This document shows, in pieces, positions 10,076 to 21,446 of a DNA stretch of 64,000 nt (the stretch's first letter is position 1; each line of letters begins with the position of its first letter). The stretch spans positions 240,001 through 304,000 of the forward strand of contig VWND01000004.1 of the NCBI GenBank assembly GCA_009599575.1, given 5' to 3'. Position numbers and translations under genes: made by a program. The notes under the pieces were generated by a model that did not search any database, was not told where the DNA came from, and saw only the letters and a list, made by a program, of their open reading frames with translations. The stretch comes from Blumeriella jaapii (lineage: Eukaryota; Ascomycota; Leotiomycetes; Helotiales; Drepanopezizaceae).

Positions 10076-12405
10076 ATGGGTAGATGCTCCGCGAGGTTGC
10101 AAGACTCGGCATGACGGCGTTGAATATAATTGTTATCGGTTGCACAAGGGGAGGTGGAAGCTTTGGTAAAGCCTTAGATCCAGGCTGGCCTTAGCCTTAT
10201 GAGCCTAACAAGCGGCGATTTACCACCGGATTCGATTTCCTTTGCAATCCACCCCGCAATCGCTGACCCGTCTCCGGCAGATTCACCTCCTTGGGCTTAT
10301 TTTCTTTTGGCTTTCTCAACTTTCAGATCCATTTCAATATTGACAAGACCAACCCAGACCTAAGCCAGCTGCCCTCTGTGTGCGAATTCTCAAGCGAGAC
10401 AAATATGCAAAACAAGAAAGCTAGGAAGGATTGGTCACGAAGGATAAAACGAAGATATGGCATAAAAGAAAGGGTTTTGTGTGCTATCAAGTAGCTTCTT
10501 ACTACCGAAAGCATAAATATCCATTTTCCAAGAACCGAAAAAAAAAAGTAAATTTGCCCGATTCCCGAACTCGACAATTATGAAGCTAATGGTAGCAAAT
10601 ATCCGGCAGCGCTACTCTTCTGTTTCTATTCAATCCAACCTGCATACTACTGTACCTTTACCCTGACTTATAAAGCTTACCAAAAGCAAAATCCACTACT
10701 ATCATCAGTACTGCATTCTACTACCCGGTTATCATAAATATATCTATCACTTCTTCGTCTCGTCCCACCTTCTTAATAAAAACAATCACCAAGAAAATTC
10801 AACTACTCATGATGGATATTGTAAGCAGTCTTGTACACGCTAATACTGAAAATTAAAAGGACGTTTCAAATCGGATACTAGCATCGCTTGTACTCTAGAA
10901 ACACAGAAATTCGGTTCGACAATAGCAATGAAAAGTACAAGACCCCAAAGGAACGCTAGTAATCTACCGTCGAGCAAGAAACCACCGTTCGATTTCCAGC
11001 GGAGAGAAACTTAACGGATGTTCAGAATTGACCATCGAGAACGCCAGTGGCAGCAAGTACTGTGCACCGAGCCTAAGAAAAGATAGACACTACATATAAT
11101 AGAAGCAAAACATCCTTCGATATTGATATCCAGAATGCAAGTCTTGCTATTTTAATATCAAAAAAAAAAAAAATAGACACAGCACCGCAACCCAAATCGG
11201 AAAGCTCGCACTGACAGTATTGGAAGATAAGACACGTGCCAGACACGTGGAGCTGCCAAGGCTTCCTTTGCGCTTGCAACCTACAGTAGAATAGCTTTGC
11301 TCTCCCAGACAAGACTACAACCAAATACGACTGTACTGCAATACAGTTGTTCGGCCTGTCTCACCCCACACCCTGTAATACCGACAAATAAAATGCTGAG
11401 AGCGCCAAACCACTGCATAATACAAAATCAAAACCTTGCAATAGGGAAGCAACAGGTATTACATAATACATATCAGCTCTGATCTTCCACTGCTATCTAT
11501 CTATCAGCCCTTTTAATTAAATCTTTCGGTCTGGTTCACAACAAGGTTTACCGAGCCAGCTGATTCACAAGAAAAAGGTACGCAAGGCCCGCTTTGTGAT
11601 TCTCGATTGTGTATAGACATGCCTACCTCTTTGATCCTTCCTTCTGTGATTTTGTAATTCAGATTGGATGATCCAAATAAACAACAGCAACCAGAAATCG
11701 CTTTTTTATATACCGGTTTTCCAAAAACCCAGACTGATACGTGAAACAGATGCTTGAGAAAGATTGCAGATGTTTGCTGCTTAATACTAGAAAATTCACA
11801 TCCCGGCAAGAACACAAACAATGGAAGACAAAAGGAAAACTGTTTTTTTTTGTTATCGAACGGCTTTGTGATCATGATCATCTTTACGGCTTTTTGATCA
11901 TGATCATCTTTACCATCTTTACTATCGAATAATTTCTTACTATCAAAAGCATAAGTTTAAGTCCAATATATCTTCATCCCTGACAATCGAAATGTGATTA
12001 GCAGCATTTGCAAGAGAAACTTTAAACACAAAATCTAGATCTCCCAATGACTGAACAGAGAGCAGAACTGGAAACGGATATATATAACGATCTGTGTTTG
12101 AACGACTGAGTTTTGATACGTACGCAAACACTCTAGCGGTCACGGGCTCATGTCCGTTTGAAATCGGAATACCGCGTGCTGCGCGACACAATGATGTGTA
12201 ACGAAGAGTCTCCAACCAAATCGTAGAACAACCAGATAACTCCACAGGTTGACTTCGCTACCCTCGGCCATAGCCAACCAGCTGAGCACCGTGCTAGTGA
12301 GTCAATCTTATGGCTCCTATCGAAGCAAATCGTTTTCAAAGCAAGACCGAGAAGAAAATCCCCAAGCAGTAGAAAGTGTCTCAGTCAAGATCGTCGGAAA
12401 TCTGC
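10076..12405. other. 2.3-kb intergenic region without a recognised gene
   Basis: Moderately AT-rich, non-RIP sequence. Open frames are short and unrelated to known domains. Two copies of an 18-bp word (GATCATGATCATCTTTAC) occur 26 bp apart at 11870 and 11896. A word close to TTCTTACTAYCRAAAGCATAA occurs at about 10494 and again at 11934, hinting at an old dispersed repeat. A 13-nt poly-A run lies at about 11160. The 3' UTR of the FAD monooxygenase and that of the zinc-finger gene lie at the two ends. Confidence 0.4.
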
Positions 12406-14053
12406 TTACCACTTGGGAGTATGCCTATCCCAAAAGGTGTTTCTCTCCTCATTGAGAGCTTTTTCCGCGGCACGATGAGCTGCAACAACCCTGCTGGCAC
12501 CAATTCCTCCAGCACCAACTCTTCCAGCATCATCTCCGGCAATAATAGGAGCAGCAGAGTTGGTAGCGTACTTGATAGTGTCATCGGCCAAGCGACCTTG
12601 TGTTTTGATTTTCATAGCTGTGGCGCTGAGGAGAACACTGTCGTAGCCATCAGTCTCACGAACGGTGCAGTGGACTCCTTGAGATTCGTAGTGCTGGGTC
12701 AAAGCGGTAGCGGTATCGAAGTAACGAAGGCATGTCGAGCATTGAAGATTCTCCGAGTGGTGGGCAGGTGACTTGAGGTGAGCGGTAAATGACTTGTTGG
12801 CGGCAAAACTCTTTCTAAAATAGTGTCAATCATCAAAATCCATGCGACGAGCGTAGAAAGATTTACAGGCAGTGGGGGCACTTGAACTTGCCGAGTGCGG
12901 GAATCCAGTATTTCGCCGCACGGAAATCAGGGCTATCAGGGTCCGTCTCATTAGCTTTGGCTGACTTTGGAACATACATTGATTTCAACATCGCTGCTGG
13001 AGGTTTCTTGGCAGCGGGGGCGTTTGGGAAGAGGTTTTGGCGGCCACGCCAGGCGTTAGGGGCAGAAGCCGGAGTGACAGCAGGCTGACCACCAGCAGGC
13101 TGACCACCAGCACGTGCGGCCATTGAACCAGCTTGGGTCTGAGTAGAGACATAGGCTTTAGCGCTGGGACCGTGTGGGCCGTGATTGGAAGCGGCAGCTG
13201 GCTTGCCCAAAGCAGGGAAGTCGGCCGGATCAAGCTTCTGCATGTTGAGTAAAGCCTCGTTTGGATCAGCACCCCATGGTGTATTGAGAACGGCCGAGGT
13301 GGTGAAGGAAATCAGGTCCTCATCAGCGTTGATGTTAAGAGCACCTAAATTATCAGCCGATTACTGGACGACAGGTACCCAACACGTGGTACATACCAGT
13401 ATCGAAGAGCGAGTTGTTGACGGAGCCATGATTGCTCATATCGTAGCCGTTGCCAGCAACATCGCCGGTTGGGGTTTGGGAAGACCCTTGATCAACACGT
13501 TGACCGACCGGAGTCTTTTGAAAGACTGGAATCCGTGCGTACGCGCCAATCGGAGGGAGGGGCTCATCATGGACGGGTCCGGTACGCCTCACGTCCTGAA
13601 ACCTGTGTGCGGCACGAGCCATATCAAGGATCTCCATAGCCTTCTTACGTTGTTTCTCGAAGACATCGGCGGGCAGACCACGGCACTCCGTGAACTCCCA
13701 ATGGCCAACCAAGCCGCCCACCCGGTTGAAGTGTTCACCGCAGTATTCACAAGTCAGATTTTGTTCCTCGGGGTGATGCTGTCGAAGTCATGAGCAAGGC
13801 GATAGGCCCCCAGAAAGGTAGGGGACAGCGTCTTTGCGACGAGACAACTTACAGCAGTGCGGTGCGACTTCTTGGCCTCCTCGTCCCTAAACTCCATCGC
13901 GCACACGTCGCACATGATGTGGTTCTCGGAACTGATCTTGTGAGCTTGCAGAAGACCCTCATTGCCGAAGACCATTTTGCAGGGGCGGCAATAGAAGCCG
14001 ACCGAAGCTTCGGCTTGCGCAGCAGCTTGAGCTGCCATCTGGTAAGGAAGCAT
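12406..14053 (-). CDS. C2H2 zinc-finger protein, five finger-like motifs
   Basis: Four exons (14053-13853, 13778-13397, 13344-12867, 12814-12406) give 489 residues with in-frame GT-AG joins. There are three N-terminal finger motifs: C-R-P-C...H with SSENH; C-D-V-C with H..H across intron 1; and CEYCGEHFNRVGGLVGHW ending in Cys (C2HC). Two more lie near the C-terminus (CPHCLKSFAANKSFTAHL and CSTCLRYFDTATALTQHY). The middle is low-complexity, Gly/Ala/Pro-rich. Such spacing suggests nucleic-acid or protein binding; the exact role is unknown and I do not recognise a named gene. The start is set at 14053, just before finger 1. An open frame continues upstream through a Thr-Asn repeat encoded by a hexanucleotide microsatellite, so a longer N-terminus is possible. 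Confidence 0.75.
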
Positions 14054-14109
14054 AGTTGCGGAGCTTGGCTGGTTGAGGCGGGAAGATTGATGGGCCAGCA
14101 GGAAAGGAG

Positions 14110-14235
14110 GGTTGAGGCGGATGCTGATGCTGATGCTGATGTTGGTGTTGGTGTTGGTGTTGGTGTTGGTGTTGGTGTTGGTGAGGTGGTTGAGGTAGAG
14201 GTTGGTGAGAAGGTTGGTGTTGGTGAGGAGGTTGC
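14110..14235. repeat. Hexanucleotide microsatellite (GGTGTT/GCTGAT)n
   Basis: A run of GCTGAT then GGTGTT hexamers just upstream of the zinc-finger start codon. In the minus-strand frame it would encode Asn-Thr and Ile-Ser dipeptides. It probably lies in the 5' UTR or promoter; if translation starts farther upstream it would be a low-complexity N-terminal tract. Confidence 0.8.
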
Positions 14236-15142
14236 GATGTTGCGGGAAGAGGGAGAGGAAGGCCTCCTTGGTTGGTCCGTGGTCCGAGCCCCAAGGCAAC
14301 GAACCCGGCAGGAACGGTGGGGCGCAAGCTTGGGTCTTCACACAATAAGCGAAGGGAGTGTATTCAGTGACCAAATCCTGTAGCTATACTGAAGAGCAAA
14401 AGCCCATGGAGCAAGGTAAACAAGTTGAAGGGACCCCATTTCCACCGTGAGATTAGATCTCGGCTTCGAGTCAAGTGACCACCACGAGTCCGGGTCAACA
14501 GAGTCCGGGTCAACAGATGAACATGTGATTCGAGATGTAGCATAGTACGGAGCTCAGAGCTGAAGAACAATGTATTGCAGTTGGAGGCATTGCGACTCTG
14601 AAGCCAAGTGGATGAACAGAAGGCAAACTCTTGTGCTGGAACGGCAGACAAACGCGCACGATATCAGAGTAGACAATGCGCCCAGTGACAGACGAGCTAA
14701 GTAGCCAGAAGACGTTGCGCCCTACTAAAGAGCGTGTTTTCCACAAGAATCGGCAGAGACTCTTGCAGATATGGAGGAAGAATGCGTGACGAGGTAAAGA
14801 AAGGCATTGCAAGACCAAGATGAAAGAGAAGGCTCGTTGTTCCTTCGTGAAAGCCAAAGCGCTGGTGTTCTGTGCATCGAAAGAGATTGTTCTTGTGCTT
14901 TTCGCAGTAGGCTCTTCTTGCTTGCGAACAGAGGAGGAGCCAGATCTTCTCAACCTGGAGGGGTAAACAGTGTGCTTTCGTCAAACAGATGTTGAAGAGC
15001 CTGGCTTGGTCGTGGAATGTAGGCATGTACTCCTATTTCACCTCCTAGCGCCGGCACGCCCCTTCGCGCCAAGAGTAGAACTCTCAGCCTCATCTCCAGA
15101 TCAGATCCTACAGTACAACATGCATTTTCCGACCCATTGACC
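14236..15142. promoter_or_regulatory. Divergent intergenic region (zinc finger / palmitoyltransferase)
   Basis: Holds the presumed promoters of the two divergent genes. An 11-bp GAGTCCGGGTC-like word is directly repeated near 14490-14512. Overlapping open frames of up to about 145 codons on the minus strand have no domain and no coding-like conservation signal that I can see. Confidence 0.35.
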
Positions 15143-16658
15143 ATGGCGACCTTGGCATCACCGAGTCCTCCTCGATCCCCCACAAGAATGCCTCGCAAAT
15201 GGGCCCGCAGATGCGAACGCTACTGCTGCCTCGGCGCCACCTACTTCCCCCTCGTCTTCGTGTACGGCATAACGAGTTGGGCTGTTTGGGTTGAGGCCAC
15301 CATAGGTTTCCTCCAAACGAAAGACACTTGGACGGGTAAGCAAACCCGGGCACGGCGAGAGCTATGCTGATGATGGTGTAGGACACTGGACATCTCTCCT
15401 GGGGATAGCCTTGTACATCCTCCTCAACTGGTCTTACACCACAGCCGTCTTCACGAGTCCAGGAACCACCGTCAGCAACAATGGATACAGCTCGCTCCCT
15501 ACGAATGCGCCACCCGCAGCGACGAATTTCACCGTCAAGGCCAACGGCGAGCTACGATTCTGCAAGAAATGCCAAGCACGGAAACCAGATCGGGCGCATC
15601 ATTGCTCGACATGCAAGACCTGCGTGCTGAAGATGGACCACCACTGCCCCTGGCTGGCGACATGTGTCGGACTTCGAAATTACAAGGCCTTCCTGCTTTT
15701 CCTCATCTACACGACCCTGTTTTGCTTCGTCTGCTTCGGAGTGTCGGCGTACTGGGTCTACCGGGAGATTCTGACAGATGGGGAATACACGGAAGCGCTC
15801 ATGCCGGTGAACTATGTGATGCTCTCTGTGATCTCTGGCATCATTGGGTTGGTGCTCGCTGGTTTCACGGGTTGGCACATATTGCTTGCTTCCAGAGGAC
15901 AGACTACGATCGAGTGCTTGGAAACGACGAGATATCTCTCGCCGCTGCGTAAGCAAAACCAACATATCTCGCAAACTAGCTACGAGCAGCAGCAGAGAGA
16001 CATGAACGGAGATGGCGGTCAACGGCACGAGTCATACGATGCGCTGGAACGATTCAGGGCGAGGGAGAGGTACGAGGCTTATCTCGACGAGAAGGATTCG
16101 GAGAAGCTACCCAGCGCATTCGACCTCGGACCGAGACGAAATTTTGCTCATCTCTTTGGCCCGAAGAAAGTGCTGTGGTGCTTGCCGATATGCACCACAA
16201 CCGGTGATGGATGGAGCTGGGAGCCGAGCCCGAAGTGGCTAGAAGCGCGGGAGCGGATCGCGATGGAGAGATACGAGCAGCAACAGAGGGAAGTTGCTGC
16301 GGGATGGGGAGGTGAGCCGTCGGCGCAAGCTTCTCCCGCTCAAGAGGGAGCAGGGAGACATTACGTGTCGTACCCGGACCGGCCACAATCCAAAGCCGAC
16401 AGACTACTGGGGAGGAACCCGGACGATTATACCGATGAAGCTGTCCCGATGAACACCCTTCGCACCAGAGGGATTGAGGATCCATATGATATTAGCAGTG
16501 ATGAAGATGAGTCCGACCGGAAGGCCCTAGATCGCAAAGCTGCTCAAGGGTGGCCGCAGAAAGTGGGGGTCATGACCAACACATTGCTGGGAAATACAGT
16601 TGCCCGACAAAAGGAGAATGTGCGGGGTTGGGACGGGCTCGATGAGGGTGTCGATTGA
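15143..16658 (+). CDS. DHHC palmitoyltransferase, Pfa3-like
   Basis: An S-acyltransferase that attaches palmitate to cysteines; the yeast homologue Pfa3 modifies Vac8 at the vacuole and supports vacuole fusion. Exons are 15143-15335 and 15382-16658 with a 46-nt intron; 489 residues. There are two N-terminal membrane segments (YFPLVFVYGITSWAVW and LLGIALYILLNWS), then the cysteine-rich domain (FCKKCQARKPDRAHHCSTC), the catalytic KMDHHCPWLATCVGLRNY block with an intact DHHC, two further membrane helices, and a TTxE motif (QTTIE). The Gln/Arg-rich cytosolic tail ends with a DPYDISSDEDESD acidic patch. The start ATG sits in an ACCATGG context, and homology starts at once (RCERYCC). Confidence 0.88.
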
Positions 16659-17307
16659 GATCTGATTGCATACCTATGAATGAAATGGAACCGGGTCAGT
16701 GGATGGGAATGGCGTTTGGCTGGCTAAGATGTGTATCATACCCTGGATTTCACGCATGTATCTACTGTGTAAAGTGTACAAACTTCTATGAGTTCTGTTT
16801 TCCACCCGAACGCTGGTCCTGACGTGTAGGTTACTTAATCTCCGATGTATATCAACATGTGTAACTATCTGTACAGTATATATGTACAGTATATATGTAC
16901 AGTATATATGTACAGTATATATGTACAGTATATATGTACAGTATATATGTACAGTATATATGTACAGTATATATGTACAGTATATATGTACAGTATATAT
17001 GTACAGTATATATGTACAGTATATATGTACAGTATATATGTACAGTATATATGTGCAGTATTTAAGTACACACATTCATATGTGGCCCGGAAGTTGAACG
17101 ACACGTGAAACGCATCATCCTCACTTCAAACCGCGCTAGCACCTATCGGGTTCTTATCACTCCAAAGCATCAAGCTGTCAAGTTCAATTCAAGCATCATT
17201 ACCAACCTCCCAACTTTTCTATAAAAGAAAACCCAAGGCCTTCTTCTCTCTCTCCCTCCACACCAGAAATCCCTTCTCCGGATAGCATCAATCGGCCTAT
17301 CCCCATC
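16659..17307. other. Intergenic between palmitoyltransferase and E2 genes
   Basis: Carries the 3' flank of the palmitoyltransferase, a 13-bp minisatellite (annotated separately) and the promoter of the downstream E2 gene, with a CT-rich stretch just before its ATG (17240-17275), a common fungal promoter feature. No extra gene is seen. Confidence 0.5.
16871..17056. repeat. 13-bp minisatellite GTACAGTATATAT, about 14 copies
   Basis: A near-perfect tandem array with unit GTACAGTATATAT. The unit is close to its own reverse complement (GTACAG/TATATA blocks), so single strands can fold and both strands show open Tyr/Ile/Cys-rich frames. Those frames are repeat artefacts. Confidence 0.95.
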
Positions 17308-18348
17308 ATGTCCACCGCAAAGTTCAACTCCAAATCCCCCACCATAAAACGCATCCGTAAGCTCCCCCCTCCTCGCCGCCATGCAATCTATCCACATTGC
17401 ATCGTTGCTCACTCAGACCGATCAACAGTACGCGAAGCCTCCGAGCTTGCTACCTCTCCCTCACCCGATTTCCACGCGGCGCCCGCCTCCGACGCCGATC
17501 TGTTCGACTGGCATTTCACACTGCGCGGCCCACCCTCCTCCGCCTTCCAGGACGGCATCTACCATGGCCGCATCGTATTGCCGCCCACGTACCCGCTGCG
17601 CCCGCCATCCTTCCGCTTCCTGACGCCCTCCGGCCGCTTCGAGGTCAACCGGGAGATATGCCTGAGCATCAGCGGCCATCACGAGGAGACGTGGATGCCG
17701 GCGTGGGGCGTGCGGACGGCGCTCACGGCGCTGCGGGCCTTCATGGAGACGGACGCGAAGGGGCAGCTGGGCGGACTGGACACGAGTCGAGGAGAGCGGG
17801 AGAGGTATGCGAAGGCGGCGGGCGCGTGGAAGTGCGGTGTCTGCGGCAAGAGCAACGAGGAGATCCTGAGAGAGTCCGGGGAGGAGGCTGCGAAGATGGA
17901 AGGCGGCGCGACGGAAGAGCCGGAGATCCCGAAGGAGCTGAGTATGGGGTATAAAGATGAGATGGGGAAGAAGGGTGACACGCAGGGCAAGCAGGAAGCG
18001 TCGAGCCCGAGTCGAGAAGGGAGCGAGAGTGACGAGCTGGCCGAAGGCTTTGTGAGGACAGGACTCGATGGCGCCGCCGATGCACAACCTTCGCATTCCG
18101 CTGCTGTGGTCGCCCCTCTATCGACGCCGCCTGCGGCGAGGCCTGCGCAGAGTGTACCTCAACCAACTGGTGCTGTCGTGGAGAATGCACCGAGAGCAGC
18201 GGTCGCGAGAGCGTATCCGACCCAGGTATCACAGAGGAGGGTCAGCGATGATTCCGGTGTCCCGGCCTGGCTGGATAGAGCCATTGTCGGCGTGGTCGTC
18301 TGCCTCGTCGCTCTCTTCCTCAAAGTCCTTCTTGGTCTTCAAATCTAG
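17308..18348 (+). CDS. Tail-anchored ubiquitin-conjugating enzyme E2 (Ubc6/UBE2J-like)
   Basis: An ER membrane-anchored E2 acting with HRD/Doa10-type ligases in ER-associated degradation. Exon 1 (17308-17356) and exon 2 (17429-18348) are separated by a 72-nt intron; splicing joins TIKRI to LREASELATSPSPDF, exactly as expected for this family, and removes 24 codons of unrelated sequence. The product has 322 residues. The UBC fold occupies residues 1 to about 155, with the catalytic Cys in EVNREICLSISGHHEETW. The TPSGRF segment replaces the HPN motif of ordinary E2s, a J-type hallmark. A polar, Ser/Ala/Pro-rich linker follows, then a single C-terminal hydrophobic anchor (AIVGVVVCLVALFLKVLLGL), as in UBE2J1. 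Confidence 0.9.
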   Translation: MSTAKFNSKSPTIKRIRKLPPPRRHAIYPHCIVAHSDRSTVREASELATSPSPDFHAAPASDADLFDWHFTLRGPPSSAFQDGIYHGRIVLPPTYPLRPPSFRFLTPSGRFEVNREICLSISGHHEETWMPAWGVRTALTALRAFMETDAKGQLGGLDTSRGERERYAKAAGAWKCGVCGKSNEEILRESGEEAAKMEGGATEEPEIPKELSMGYKDEMGKKGDTQGKQEASSPSREGSESDELAEGFVRTGLDGAADAQPSHSAAVVAPLSTPPAARPAQSVPQPTGAVVENAPRAAVARAYPTQVSQRRVSDDSGVPAWLDRAIVGVVVCLVALFLKVLLGLQI

Positions 18349-19243
18349 GTTTCGATTTGCGTTGCTGGCTGGATGCTTTGGATTTGGATGCTTGGCGTTG
18401 GGGATTGAGGGCGCTTGATACCAGTGAAGCCTTGCGGGTAATATCACACATATCGCTGTCATTCATTGCAATTCGCCAAAAGCAGGTGTAGAGTAAAGGC
18501 AACTAACACAACTCTGTTTCGTTTCTCTCCAAGTCTATCAGAACGGGTGTTTGCTGTTTCATCTTCCTGCCTCCTTCACTTCTTGATCTAGCCGACAACG
18601 ACCAAGAGCTTTATACTAACCTTCGAACGACACGCAAAGTCTACCAATCGATTCCGCCCCATTTCTCGAGCGGAACGAACAAGTAACACCGCGATGCGGA
18701 TTCTTCTCAGCACAGATCCTCTCAAGAGTAGTAACTACAGCTTCACATGCCACTGCGATCGAACTCTCGATCCTAGATCTCTCTTCGACATTGTGCTAGC
18801 CTTTTAGTCTGTACTCGAGCCTCACCGGTCTTTTGTCCCTGGAATCTCCAGTCGAGTTCAACAGAGACAAGACTCGCCGGTGCTGCTTGCAAGTCGATTC
18901 GTGAAATGAATCGGGTCGACCCAAGCTGTGTGTAGAATCACGCCCAAGGATGAATTTGCGGACTTCGCATTGTTGAGCTCGTCCCAGCCAACAATGTCTC
19001 CACAGGATCGACAACGGGCTCATTCAAGCTGTGACGAGTTGTCTATCAGAGACTCCGGGTACGACGGTAGGAAAGCAGAACAAGAGACATACGGTGCCCC
19101 CTGGTCCTACTGTTGACGAAGCTCGGCTAACTAATTGGTTAAGTGAAATTGTGTACCCATCCTGTATGTGGACTGGATTGCGTCTAATTTAGTATTTCAA
19201 CACTTTGATCAGGCAGTCTTTCTCGAAAGTACAGATTTGCACC
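18349..19243. other. Intergenic, no gene recognised
   Basis: The region between the 3' ends of the E2 gene and the convergent SDR gene. A (TTGGATTTGGATGC)-like local repeat lies just after the E2 stop. Short open frames show no domain. Confidence 0.4.
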
Positions 19244-20308
19244 CTAGGCACCGAGCTCCTTCTCTAGCTTCAACAGTGCCGGCACAGTCTCAACCATGAT
19301 GGAATGATGCCAGTCCACAAAATCAATGCCCAGAATATCCTTCGCGGGCTTCGTGTCCAAAGCCGAGATCTTCTTCGTCACCTCATTGACCCCTGGATTA
19401 CCCAGCATGGTACGCTCCCGCAACTCAGGGTACTGCTTCCGCAGCTCATCAATGATCAGCTGGAAGCTATAGCTGTCCCCGTTGCAGATGAAGCGATGTC
19501 CCCCGGCCGCCTTGACATCCACCGCAGCGACGTGCGCCTTCGCCACGTCCGTGACGCTGACCACGGTGGGGAACTGGTTCTCCGGGATCTCCGTCGCGTC
19601 GAACAGGCCGTAGATGATGGCGGAGGAGGTGTTTAGCTTGCCTATGCTCTCGACGGATTGCAAGGGCTCGCCGACGATCAGAGTCGGGCACAGCGTCACC
19701 AGATCAAAGCCGGGCTTCTCCTTCTCGACGAAGTCCCACGCGGCCTTCTCCGCGAGTGTCTTCGAGGCGAGGTAGCCCAGGGCTGGGCCCTCGGCCGACT
19801 CGCGTTTGACGGGGTTCCACGATTTCTCGTTGTACACCGTGTCGCTGAAGAGGCCGCCGGAGAAGGGATCGATCATTGCCGCCATCGAGGAGGTGAGAAC
19901 GATACGTTTGACCGAGCCCGATTTGGCGGCGGCTTTGAGCATGTTGAAGGCCATGGCGAGGGCGGGCTTGATCAGTTCTTCCTCGTTGTCTTTGGCATCC
20001 ATGATAAAGGGAGACGCTGTGTGGATAACGGCCTCGATGTCTTTGGTCGCCGCATCGTATGCCCCGCTGGCGAGTTGATCCTCGACAACCGCAACATCGA
20101 TGAGGAAGAGTACTTGGGAAATTGAGATACCAGGTGCTTGCCCTTGGACTCGGAGCGGGAAAGAACGCGAACCTGGTGTCCGGTAAGAAGCAATTGCTTG
20201 AGGATGTGCATTCCCAGGAAGCCTGTGATGCATTAACATGATGTGCTCAGTAGTTTCCATCTCGTGCCTACCTGTAGCCCCCGAGAGAAGAGTGTACGGT
20301 AGCGCCAT
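19244..20308 (-). pseudogene. Extended SDR reductase (aldehyde/ketone reductase), frameshifted
   Basis: An NAD(P)H-dependent extended short-chain dehydrogenase of the dihydroflavonol reductase / Gre2-like methylglyoxal reductase group. Exon 1 (20308-20272) joins across a 49-nt intron to 20222, restoring the cofactor motif LLSGATGFLGMHILKQLL. Further on come VIHTASPF, SSMAAM and the catalytic Tyr-x-x-x-Lys (GYLASKTLAEKAAW), then the C-terminal substrate domain. Between KHLVSQFPKYSS and IDVAVVEDQLASG (about 20098-20115) the frame changes; one missing base in a TCTTCCTC tract explains it, and no intron fits in frame. Otherwise the gene is complete to the stop at 19244. The enzyme's substrate cannot be read from sequence. 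Confidence 0.8.
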
Positions 20309-21311
20309 GATTGGATAGTTTTTGTTGGATATTGGTATTCTCTTGAAAATGAAACAACACCTTTTTGCTTCTTTGATTCTATCTATTAAGTGTACTTCAG
20401 TTGAGGTGATGAGGATAGAATTGGTGATTGATATTCCATTCCATCCCAGTCGTCTCTTCCTCCTTATATTGAGAATTCAAATTCCACATCTTGACCTCTT
20501 TCGCGTCATCGATATCTACAGGTGGCCAAGTGCTCGGGTATGTGTGACCAGACCTCGGTTTCGGTGGTCCCGGGAGCTAAGCGAGCATGTGAATGTTTTC
20601 GGTGTTGATGTTGAGACTCCTCGGGGGTTGCCAGCAGAACATTCAGAGAACTCGGACCTGGACTTAAGATTCTTAAGTCCTGCTTATACATTCAGATTTT
20701 AGGTCTTGTTGCCATGATCTAGAGGATGGACTGGGCGTGCAGCGAAGTAGTGCGCACAGTCGGCGTTGCTAGACGAACTTACAAGGCTTTCGGAGATATC
20801 GAATAGTGTAGAAATAGCTGAGGTCAGACCGAGTGCTAATTAAAAAGAGAGCGGAGTCCTGCGAAATAAATCTGCATTAGTCTGTGGAACTTCTTCCAAA
20901 TTTCAACAGCGAAACTCCAGACTATCCGTCTTCGATTCGGGCTTTGAGGGTACCTTGAACTCTGGACCCTGCATTTCACCGCAGAGGCTTGAAACAAGAC
21001 GTCGCCAATAGGGACCAGATAAAGTTTGAATCATTAATATCCGTGTACTGAAGTACCAGTGAGTAGAAGTAAACACTGACAGTGGAATCGTAAATTGAAA
21101 AGTCTTGTATTATTTGCAAGCATGTTCTGATGATGAAAACATCAAAAACATTTCAAAATTTCGAATTTAGTATCAGCGTAGATGTCCTTCCAGATCTAGT
21201 ATGAATGGGAAGTAGTACTTTGAGGTGTATTCATTTGAAGCGCGACGAGCGGCCGTGTTTCTTCAGAAATAAAACGGTCAAGCAAGTAATTTATTGGTGA
21301 AGCCTCCCAGA
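20309..21311. other. Intergenic, leading into the AT isochore
   Basis: Contains the promoter side of the SDR gene and about 0.6 kb of progressively AT-richer DNA up to the left LTR at 21312. No gene is recognised. Confidence 0.45.
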
Positions 21312-21446
21312 TGAGAAAAATAAGACAAGATAGTTTTTGAAATCGGGGATGTATTATTTTAAAAAAAATGAAAGTTTCAGAAAAGTTTAAATACAGATTG
21401 TGCGGGTCCGTGCCCTTAGTCTCGTTTAATGCCTCAGGCCATAATA
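21312..21446 (-). repeat. Outer element LTR, left copy (3' LTR)
   Basis: A 135-bp direct repeat partner of 39766-39898. Shared landmarks are AGTTTTTGAAATCGG, then ATGTATT-TTTTAAAAAAA, and the almost invariant CAGATTGTGCGGGTCCGTGC and ATGCCTCAGGCCATAA. Differences are nearly all transitions, as RIP produces. Confidence 0.85.
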
